Source: JAZLIL01 sp045617405 (lineage in GTDB: Bacteria; Bacillota; Clostridia; Lachnospirales; Lachnospiraceae). Taken from it: a DNA stretch of 10,807 bases. Position 1 is the stretch's first letter. Every line of letters starts with the position of its first letter. The DNA is taken from the NCBI GenBank assembly GCA_045617405.1, contig JAZLIL010000021.1, forward strand, positions 1 to 10,807. The letters are read 5' to 3'. The translations under genes were made by a program, and so were the position numbers. Below are positions 5,734 through 10,807 of the stretch, in pieces. The notes under the pieces are model-generated. The model did no database searches. It was given only the letters and a program-made list of their open reading frames with translations, and was not told where the DNA came from.

Positions 5734-7923
5734 TTACACTTCAAAGATTAATTCTCCGTAATTCGGAACCGGCCAGAGTTTTCCGTCTACTATTCTTTCG
5801 AGCTCGTCAACCGGTTTTCTGAGCGATTCCATTTCAGGGACGATTATCTGCCTGAAGTATTCTGCCTTTTCCTTTGCTCCCTCGGATACCCTTGTTTTGT
5901 CCACATCTTTCTGAAGTCTGTCTAGCGCATCCCGCGTTTCGCGAAGAAGCTTTGAACATTTTCCCACAAGTTCAGTCTCAACACTCACATCTGCATCCGG
6001 AACAGCTGACCTGACCTGGTTAAGGCACTTCGCCACGTCTTTTATATAGCCGATAACAGCAGGAATGTAGCTGCGTGATGCCATCTCAATCATGGTTCTC
6101 GCCTCAATGTTCATTGTCTTTGAATAGATGTCGTAGGTTATCTCAGCTCTTGAAGCGAGCTCTGCTTCACTCAGCACATGCTGGCGTTCGAAGACACGTA
6201 TCGTATCCTCCCTTGTCAGCACAGGGATTGCATCGACGATTGAAGGAAGATTGGGAAGTCCCCTTCTTGCGGCCTCCTCGATCCACTCAGCCGAGTAGCC
6301 GTTTCCGGCAAAGATGATGCGCTTGTGATCACTGACCGTTCTTGCAATGATAGCCTTTACCGTTCTTTCGACAACATCCTTTCTCAGTTCGCGCTCAATC
6401 GCACTTTGTGACTGAGCCCCCATTCCTGAAAGATCATTATCGGAATCCGATGATTTTAAAGCCTCTTCAATCTCGCTTGAGAATCCGTCAAGAACATCCG
6501 CAACGATCGTGTTGAGGACACAGTTCGGATCTGCTAGTGAAAGAGATGAAGCTACCATTCTGAATTCAAACTTATTTCCCGTAAATGCGATGGGCGACGT
6601 CCTGTTGCGGTCGTTGGCATCCTTCTTGATCCACGGAAGCGTGTGAACACCTACAGTAAGACGGCTGTTCGAAAGCGAACTCGTTGCCTCACCGTTTTCT
6701 TCAAACTGTGCAAGAATGTCTTCAAGCTGTTCCCCGATAAAGATTGAAACGATTGCGGGAGGAGCTTCATTTGCTCCGAGCCTTGAATCGTTGCCCGGAT
6801 TCGACGCCGAAAGTCTGAGAAGCTCCGGATATGTGTCAACAGCCTTGATGACTGCTGCAAGAAAGACCAGGAACCGGAGATTATTGTGCGGTTCCTTTCC
6901 GGGCTTAAGCAGATTTTCTCCGGTGTCTGTGACCAAAGACCAGTTATTATGCTTTCCCGAACCGTTCACACCTGCAAAAGGCTTCTCATGGAGAAGACAT
7001 GTAAGACCGTGGCGGGCAGCAATCTTCTTCATGTTATCCATGATAAGCTGATTGTGATCCGTTGCTATATTGGCTGTCGTATAGACGGGGGCAAGCTCAT
7101 GCTGTGCAGGTGCAGCCTCGTTGTGCTGCGTCCTTGCATAGATTCCGAGTTTCCAAAGCTCCTCGTTGAGTTCCTTCATAAAGCTTGCAATTCTCTCCTT
7201 GAGCGCGCCGAAGTAATGGTCATCCATCTCCTGACCTTTTGGAGGCATCGCTCCGAACAAAGTACGTCCCGTGTAGATAAGATCGTCGCGAAGAAGATAC
7301 TTCTCTCTGTCGATGAGGAAGTACTCCTGCTCACCTCCGACGCTTACGGAAACCTTCCTGACGTCATCACACCCGAAAAGTCTGAGCATTCTGACCGCAG
7401 AATTGCTGATAGCCTCCATTGACCTTAGAAGCGGTGTCTTCTTGTCAAGCGCTTCGCCTGTGTAGGAACAGAAGGCTGTCGGAATACAAAGTGTCACTCC
7501 GCCCGCATCCTGCTTCAAAAATGCAGGGGAAGTACAGTCCCAGGCAGTGTAGCCTCTCGCCTCAAAAGTTGCGCGAAGACCGCCCGACGGAAAGCTCGAT
7601 GCATCGGATTCGCCCTTAATCAGCTCTTTTCCCGAGAATTCCATCACAATCCTGCCCTTTGGAGCCGGGGATATAAAAGAATCATGCTTTTCGGCTGTTA
7701 TACCTGTCATAGGTGCGAACCAGTGAGTGAAATGAGTTGCGCCATGCTCGATAGCCCATTCCTTCATCGCTGTCGCGATTACTTCGGCAACGGGACCGGC
7801 AAGCTCCGCTCCTGTCTCAATCGTCTTCTTAAGCTGTGCATAAACATCAGCAGGAAGTCGTTCCTCCATTACAGACTCACTGAATGTGTTCTCGCCAAAA
7901 TACTCTTCAAGCCTCTTGTTCAT
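5734..7923 (-). CDS. glnN: Glutamine synthetase type III (GSIII)
   Basis: Makes glutamine from glutamate, ammonia and ATP, the entry point for ammonium assimilation. 729 residues match the large type III enzymes, far longer than the roughly 440-470 residues of GSI. Signatures visible: THWFAPMTG (66-73 region), GGEQEYFLID (196-205; metal-binding glutamates), NEAAPAQHELAPVY (268-281), GVNGSGKHNNWS (318-329; ammonium/glutamate loop) and NDRNRTSPIAFTGNKFEFR (437-455). The helical GSIII-specific C-terminal region follows and ends near NYGELIF. The start at ATG 7923 is fixed by AGGGGAG five bases upstream; the frame stays open to 8268, but that extension only shadows the upstream ATPase gene. A terminator-like hairpin stands immediately before the ribosome site with no room for a promoter between them. 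Transcription must therefore pass the hairpin, starting either at the STAS promoter or inside the upstream gene. Confidence 0.96.
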   Translation of the reverse strand: MNKRLEEYFGENTFSESVMEERLPADVYAQLKKTIETGAELAGPVAEVIATAMKEWAIEHGATHFTHWFAPMTGITAEKHDSFISPAPKGRIVMEFSGKELIKGESDASSFPSGGLRATFEARGYTAWDCTSPAFLKQDAGGVTLCIPTAFCSYTGEALDKKTPLLRSMEAISNSAVRMLRLFGCDDVRKVSVSVGGEQEYFLIDREKYLLRDDLIYTGRTLFGAMPPKGQEMDDHYFGALKERIASFMKELNEELWKLGIYARTQHNEAAPAQHELAPVYTTANIATDHNQLIMDNMKKIAARHGLTCLLHEKPFAGVNGSGKHNNWSLVTDTGENLLKPGKEPHNNLRFLVFLAAVIKAVDTYPELLRLSASNPGNDSRLGANEAPPAIVSIFIGEQLEDILAQFEENGEATSSLSNSRLTVGVHTLPWIKKDANDRNRTSPIAFTGNKFEFRMVASSLSLADPNCVLNTIVADVLDGFSSEIEEALKSSDSDNDLSGMGAQSQSAIERELRKDVVERTVKAIIARTVSDHKRIIFAGNGYSAEWIEEAARRGLPNLPSIVDAIPVLTREDTIRVFERQHVLSEAELASRAEITYDIYSKTMNIEARTMIEMASRSYIPAVIGYIKDVAKCLNQVRSAVPDADVSVETELVGKCSKLLRETRDALDRLQKDVDKTRVSEGAKEKAEYFRQIIVPEMESLRKPVDELERIVDGKLWPVPNYGELIFEV

Positions 7924-7939
7924 CTTTTCTCCCCTTACG

Positions 7940-7974
7940 AAAAAAGCCCGAAGCCTCGTCGGCATCAGGCCTTT
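7940..7974 (-). terminator. Intrinsic terminator or attenuator in the GSIII leader
   Basis: On the minus strand, AAAGGCCTGATGCC pairs with GGCTTCGGGCTTTT around the loop GACGA: 13 of 14 positions pair, counting two G-T wobbles, and one T-T mismatch is present. A run of six T closes it. It starts 19 bases past the stop of the ATPase gene and ends only about 6 bases before the GSIII ribosome site. It either ends the STAS-ATPase transcript or attenuates GSIII. Confidence 0.8.
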
Positions 7975-7978
7975 CTTA

Positions 7979-7997
7979 CTGATCTTCACCGGATCAG
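7979..7997 (-). promoter_or_regulatory. Second hairpin before the GSIII terminator, overlapping the ATPase stop codon
   Basis: CTGATC (7997-7992) pairs with GATCAG (7984-7979) around a 7-base loop. The TGA stop of the ATPase gene lies inside the first arm. The second arm could alternatively pair ATCAG with the CTGAT in the ascending arm of the terminator (5 bp), which would weaken that hairpin. This gives a 1:2 / 2:3 / 3:4 layout like an attenuator, though the 2:3 pairing is short. Confidence 0.4.
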
Positions 7998-8419
7998 AAA
8001 TCAAAATCCGGCTTATTCTTAACGAACCTGAATCGGTTTTCACCATCCTCGTATGAATAGTAAACTTCATCCATGCTCTGTTTAACAATGTAAATGCCAA
8101 GCCCACCGATTCCTCTCTCCTCTGCTGAAAGAGTAATGTCGGGATCCTCACGTTCAAGAGGATTGTACGGCAAGCCGGCATCGGCGAAGAGAAACGATCC
8201 CTTGTTCTCATCAACATCACATTCAATCCTCGCATAACGGTCACCCTTGTAATCTTCAGGGTACGCATAGGAAGCGATGTTTACAAAAATTTCTTCTGCG
8301 GCAATGTCAATGGCAGGCATCAGAAGCTCATCCCATCCGCTCTTCTCAAGAAGTCCGTTGATGAAAGTAATAATATTACCCATTTCGTTTCGGTCTGCCT
8401 TAAAAGTAGCAACCTCCAT
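7994..8419 (-). CDS. RsbW/SpoIIAB-like serine kinase, anti-sigma type ATPase (HATPase_c_2)
   Basis: 141 residues of the GHKL ATPase fold used by partner-switch kinases, which bind a sigma factor or other target and phosphorylate a STAS partner. Motifs from the ATG at 8419: N box AEEIFVNIAS (E43, N47), G1-type DAGLPYNP (D80, G82, P84) and G2 region GIGGLGIYIVK (103-113). The lid stretch REDPDITLSAEERG (90-103) is typical of this subfamily. A GGGAGG seven bases before the ATG at 8419 fixes that start, so the in-frame GTG at 8437 is unlikely. It follows the STAS gene by 38 bases and is surely co-transcribed with it. No sigma factor gene is adjacent, so the target is unknown. Confidence 0.9.
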   Translation of the reverse strand: MEVATFKADRNEMGNIITFINGLLEKSGWDELLMPAIDIAAEEIFVNIASYAYPEDYKGDRYARIECDVDENKGSFLFADAGLPYNPLEREDPDITLSAEERGIGGLGIYIVKQSMDEVYYSYEDGENRFRFVKNKPDFDF

Positions 8420-8457
8420 AGTCTTCCCTCCCGACACCTAAAAACTGTGCAAATCTG

Positions 8458-8757
8458 TTACTCGATTGTCAGAATCTTATCAAAACCGGTAACCTTGAGA
8501 ATCTGCATAAGTGCTTCGGGAACATTGATGAGCTTCATGGAACCACCCTTCGACTTTGCTGTCTTTTGTCCGATAAGAAGAGCCCTAAGCCCGGCGCTTG
8601 AAACATACTCGCATTTTGAAAAATCGAGAATAAGATTGCCTACCTTCTGGAAGACAAGAAGAATCCTGTTCTGAAGTTCAGGACTTGTTGTTGTGTCAAC
8701 TCTGCCATCAATGAACAATGTCATGGCTTCGCCTTCGCGTGCTTCACTAATTGTCAT
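8458..8757 (-). CDS. STAS-domain anti-sigma factor antagonist (RsbV/SpoIIAA-like)
   Basis: 99 residues forming one STAS domain. The conserved phosphorylation loop is FSKCEYVSSAGLRALL (46-61), where S53 or S54 is the expected phospho-serine. Unphosphorylated, such proteins bind the partner kinase and free its captive target; phosphorylated, they release it. The beta-strand start (MTLFIDGRVDTTTSPEL) and the end (ILKVTGFDKILTI) are typical. ATG 8757 has GGAGGTG at good spacing, and a strong promoter lies 32-60 bases upstream. It is first in an operon with the RsbW-like kinase. No PP2C phosphatase, which would dephosphorylate it, lies in the window. Confidence 0.92.
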   Translation of the reverse strand: MTISEAREGEAMTLFIDGRVDTTTSPELQNRILLVFQKVGNLILDFSKCEYVSSAGLRALLIGQKTAKSKGGSMKLINVPEALMQILKVTGFDKILTIE

Positions 8758-8788
8758 ATTGCACCTCCAATTCCACTACCATGTAATA

Positions 8789-8817
8789 TTTATACTCTAA
8801 CTGCAGTTATATTTCAA
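8789..8817 (-). promoter_or_regulatory. Sigma-A promoter of the STAS-kinase operon, with a palindrome in its spacer
   Basis: On the minus strand, TTGAAA (8817-8812), a 17-base spacer and TATAAA (8794-8789). The spacer contains the perfect 12-base palindrome TAACTGCAGTTA (8798-8809), a possible operator. Transcription would start about 25 bases before the STAS ATG. Confidence 0.75.
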
Positions 8818-9156
8818 GAGAAACAGTAAAAATAAATAAACATATAGGTCAGTATATCAGGCAGGTATTTCCGTGCCTGTACCGTTAGAAGTCAATGCTA
8901 TTCGCAATCCGCTTCGCTGCTTGCTCATATAAAAGTGGTTCTTCGTGCCTTACGAGGTACGGGGTTTGAAACCCCGCACCTCGTACAAGAGCAAAGATCA
9001 GAATAGCCCGACAGGTGTATTCGTGCCAGTATTGCTGTTTCGAAGTTACATTTGTGTGATTTCTTTGTCATCTGCCATTTTTTCTTTTTTTCTTATGTAC
9101 ATCAGAGCAAATTGTGCTAAACTGTCCATTAGAACAATTTTGAAAGGAACCGTGTT
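8818..9156. other. Intergenic region between the STAS operon and upp, with three related repeats
   Basis: No supportable gene. CGTGCC occurs three times in related contexts (8872, 8944, 9022), about 72-78 bases apart; the first and last match at about 15 of 20 positions (CAGGT...CGTGCC.GTA). The first lies in a hairpin, CAGGCA (8858-8863) with TGCCTG (8874-8879). A large palindrome sits at 8951-8985, bracketed by TTGCTC (8921-8926) and GAGCAA (8989-8994). A pyrimidine-rich tract (9080-9094) follows. A convincing upp promoter is not visible; TAAACT at 9117-9122 after TGTACA is a weak candidate. The short frame at 8945-9160 has no ribosome site and overlaps upp. Confidence 0.5.
8951..8985. repeat. 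35-base near-perfect palindrome resembling a tRNA acceptor/T-arm minihelix
   Basis: 17-base arms (8951-8967 and 8969-8985) differ by one A-C mismatch. Folded, it gives a long stem with core CGGGG-TTTGAAA-CCCCG, continued outward by CGAGGTA opposite CACCTCG. That is 5 bp plus 7 positions around a 7-base loop, the proportions of a tRNA T-arm stacked on an acceptor stem. No D or anticodon arm and no CCA are present, and there is no T run for termination. Confidence 0.7.
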
Positions 9157-9801
9157 ATGACTAAACAATTTGATAATGCTTTTATTTTTGATCATCCGCT
9201 CATGCATCACAAGATTACCCAGATGCGTAACAAGGAGACAGGAACAAAAGAATTCCGTGAGCTTGTTAAAGAGGTCTCCACTCTGATGTGCTACGAAGTT
9301 ACAAGAAACTTCCCCACAGAAGAGGTTGAAATTGATACTCCCATCTGCAAGGGAACCTTTAAGCAGCTTTCTTCCACACAGAAGGTTACGCTTGTACCCG
9401 TTCTTCGTGCAGGTCTCGGAATGGTGGACGGAATGCTCGCGCTTCTTCCCACTGCACGTGTCGGACACATCGGACTTTATCGTGATCCTGAAACAAAGAA
9501 GCCCGTTGAGTACTATTGCAAGCTTCCTAACGACGTTGCCGACAGCCAGGTCATCATCCTCGACCCCATGTTTGCAACAGGCGGCTCCGCTATCGCAAGC
9601 GTCGGCTTCTTAAAGGAGCGCGGCTGCAAGAACATCCGTTGGGTCAGCATTCTTGCCGCTCCCGAGGGTATTGAAGCCTTCCATAAGGTTTATCCCGAAA
9701 TTCCCGTCTTCTGTGCATGCGTAGACGAATGTCTCAATGAGAATGCCTACATCGTACCCGGTCTCGGTGACGCAGGCGACAGACTCTTTGGAACAAAATA
9801 G
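9157..9801 (+). CDS. upp: Uracil phosphoribosyltransferase
   Basis: Salvages uracil with PRPP to UMP. 214 residues, close to the usual 208-210. Motifs: PVLRAGLGMVDG (81-92), the PRPP-binding loop VIILDPMFATGGSA (132-145) and the C-terminal uracil-binding PGLGDAGDRLFGTK (201-214). ATG 9157 has an AAAGGAA site 7 bases upstream. It is probably monocistronic: a strong terminator follows at 9828. The codon style matches its neighbours. Pyrimidine-dependent attenuation is known for upp/pyr genes in Bacillota, but I see no clear PyrR-binding leader here. Confidence 0.97.
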   Translation: MTKQFDNAFIFDHPLMHHKITQMRNKETGTKEFRELVKEVSTLMCYEVTRNFPTEEVEIDTPICKGTFKQLSSTQKVTLVPVLRAGLGMVDGMLALLPTARVGHIGLYRDPETKKPVEYYCKLPNDVADSQVIILDPMFATGGSAIASVGFLKERGCKNIRWVSILAAPEGIEAFHKVYPEIPVFCACVDECLNENAYIVPGLGDAGDRLFGTK

Positions 9802-9827
9802 AATGAAACAGAACAGGATATAGAAAA

Positions 9828-9865
9828 TGAAAAAAGCTTGTCGCGTCTGCGTCAAGCTTTTTTCA
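9828..9865 (+). terminator. Strong intrinsic terminator of upp
   Basis: A perfect 13-bp inverted repeat, TGAAAAAAGCTTG (9828-9840) with CAAGCTTTTTTCA (9853-9865), around a 12-base loop. The six T in the descending arm serve the plus strand. The six A in the ascending arm make it able to work on the minus strand too. Confidence 0.93.
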
Positions 9866-10112
9866 TCGCATGTGCCTATACTATGTACTCAATAAGAAGT
9901 AGAAAAGTATAACTCAGTTAAATAATACCCCACATATTATTAAACCTTCAACCAATCAGGACATTTCGTCCGCCGCACAATCCCATATTGTGTAGCCGGT
10001 TTCCAATCACTGAAGGTAGAATACCAAAATAACCGGCAAACTTCTACGTCATGATTTAACAATTTTGCACAATATTAAGGATACCATTTTGTGCTCGAAT
10101 AACGAAACAGTT
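9866..10112. other. Non-coding region between convergent genes, rich in inverted repeats
   Basis: No gene is visible in about 250 AT-rich bases. Inverted repeats: TATACT/AGTATA (9877-9882, 9906-9911), AATAAT/ATTATT (9921-9926, 9936-9941), ACCTTCA/TGAAGGT (9944-9950, 10011-10017), CACAAT/ATTGTG (9976-9981, 9987-9992), GCCGGTT/AACCGGC (9995-10001, 10031-10037) and GCACAATAT/ATTTTGTGC (10067-10075, 10086-10094, one mismatch). The third and fifth cross, which would make a pseudoknot. The last could be a weak 3' hairpin of the minus-strand regulator. A structured RNA is possible but unproven. Confidence 0.4.
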
Positions 10113-10787
10113 CTACTCGTCTTCGGCTTCGGGTTCTTCACCCGAAATCACGTTACGTCTGTACTTTTTGTCGTACAACTCAAGAATTCTGATTGACATC
10201 TTCATGTAGTCGCGAGTGTAGACGTCGTTGATGTCGTAAGTGAGCATCGAAAGAAGCTTCTTTAATCTGTAAACAAGCGTATTTCTGTGAACAAAGATTG
10301 CCTGTGCCGTGGCATTGAGCGACAGGTTGTTGTCGATGTACGCCCATAGTGTTCCGACCCTGTCCGTCTTGTAGGTGGAATCGTATTCCCAAAGGAATGT
10401 GATGTCGGGATGGCAGGCATTAAGCTCATCATCAATGTTTCCCGTTTCAATAAGATAGTAGAGCGCAACATCATAGAAATCGAATATGTTCGTATTCTTA
10501 ATGTAAATCCGTCCGTACTTGATTGCCGCCTTTGCCTGGTTGTAGAAGTACTTTGTTCTGTTCAGATCGTGGCAGGGGAGGCTGAATCCGATTGAAACAC
10601 TGTTCTTCACCAGAATTTCCTTAAGTGCCTTCGTCAGATCATCAACTGAGGTGGAGACATTGTCCGAAACAATGACAACACGGTCTTCATATGAAAGAAC
10701 TGCGCAGTTTGGAAGTTGGGCTCTAACAATGTTGCAGAACAGCTCGACGAAATCATCTCTTCCGTCATCTGATTCGATAACAGACAC
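10113..10787 (-). CDS. PucR/CdaR-type transcriptional regulator, C-terminal part, apparently interrupted
   Basis: The 224 readable residues contain the GGDEF-like middle domain of PucR/CdaR regulators (about 10-110; FVELFCNIVRAQLPNCAV, SYEDRVVIVSD, SIGFSL). A complete PucR-type helix-turn-helix follows at about 145-205 (TLWAYIDNNLSLNATAQAIF, VHRNTLVYRLKKL), then an acidic tail. Such proteins are normally about 350-550 residues, with an N-terminal sensing domain. The frame upstream of the GTG at 10787 is closed at once by TGA (10790-10788). Beyond that stop the same frame reads GYDPT, which fits the family pattern just before this domain. There is no ribosome site before the GTG. This suggests a nonsense mutation or sequence error rather than a true start. 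If a fragment is made, it could still bind DNA. The N-terminal part lies outside the window. Confidence 0.75.
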   Translation of the reverse strand: MSVIESDDGRDDFVELFCNIVRAQLPNCAVLSYEDRVVIVSDNVSTSVDDLTKALKEILVKNSVSIGFSLPCHDLNRTKYFYNQAKAAIKYGRIYIKNTNIFDFYDVALYYLIETGNIDDELNACHPDITFLWEYDSTYKTDRVGTLWAYIDNNLSLNATAQAIFVHRNTLVYRLKKLLSMLTYDINDVYTRDYMKMSIRILELYDKKYRRNVISGEEPEAEDE

Positions 10788-10807
10788 TCAAGTCGGATCG
10801 TAGCCAT

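Noticed and set aside
6886..7422. 178-residue plus-strand frame inside glutamine synthetase
   Set aside because: Antisense to conserved active-site motifs; its composition reflects the opposite strand's codons.
7940..7997. ANTAR-type antitermination target (paired hexaloop hairpins) before glutamine synthetase
   Set aside because: The loops are 5 and 7 bases, not hexaloops with the conserved A1/G4, so the known ANTAR RNA pattern is not supported.
7924..8268. N-terminal extension of the glutamine synthetase frame to 844 residues
   Set aside because: It overlaps the RsbW-like kinase in another frame and encodes unrelated Arg/Met-rich sequence. ATG 7923 has an ideal ribosome site and gives the family's normal length.
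8951..8985. A real tRNA gene
   Set aside because: Only an acceptor/T-arm-like hairpin is present; there is no D arm, anticodon arm or suitable upstream sequence.
8945..9160. 71-residue plus-strand frame before upp
   Set aside because: It starts at GTG without a ribosome site, runs through the palindrome, overlaps the upp start and has no recognisable domain.
9046..9468. 140-residue minus-strand frame opposite upp
   Set aside because: Antisense shadow of the well-conserved upp gene, with no ribosome site or domain.

Overview
The window reads as chromosomal DNA of a low-to-moderate GC Gram-positive anaerobe (Bacillota, Clostridia, most likely Lachnospiraceae). The signs are a clostridial-style HtpG, a YbiT/YkpA-type ABC-F protein, a type III glutamine synthetase, an RsbV/RsbW-like partner-switch pair, strong GGAGG ribosome sites and consensus sigma-A promoters. 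This assignment is inference from protein style; no rRNA or other phylogenetic marker is present. Most genes are housekeeping or stress/nitrogen functions. I see no insertion sequence, prophage gene, CRISPR array, tRNA or rRNA.

Layout. 2-88 (+): the 3' end of a probable amidohydrolase. 124-5303 (all -): read in transcription order, an ABC-F ATPase, then htpG, then a small hybrid sensor/receiver protein. 5304-5509: a divergent promoter region. 5510-5725 (+): a small 2[4Fe-4S] ferredoxin that converges, with an 8-base gap, on the type III glutamine synthetase (5734-7923, -). Upstream of the synthetase on the same strand lie a RsbW-like ATPase (7994-8419) and a STAS anti-anti-sigma protein (8458-8757). 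These have a clear promoter at 8789-8817, and a terminator-like hairpin stands between them and the synthetase. 8818-9156: an intergenic stretch with a 35-base near-perfect palindrome. 9157-9801 (+): upp with a strong terminator. 9866-10112: a non-coding stretch rich in inverted repeats. 10113-10787 (-): the C-terminal part of a PucR/CdaR-type regulator, cut off by an in-frame TGA close to the window edge.

How they work together. The STAS and ATPase proteins form a partner switch, but no sigma factor or phosphatase lies beside them; what follows is glutamine synthetase, reached only through a terminator hairpin. That makes nitrogen assimilation a possible, unproven, attenuated output of the operon. 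ABC-F and HtpG are ribosome and protein-folding helpers, possibly transcribed together with the signalling protein downstream.

The best leads are degenerate but otherwise well-kept proteins: a histidine-kinase-like protein with Tyr at the phosphoacceptor position and no ATPase domain; an ABC-F protein in which one of the two composite ATP sites has lost its Walker A lysine and switch histidine; the attenuator-like leader of the synthetase; and the interrupted PucR-type gene. No wholly new defence or mobile system is evident.
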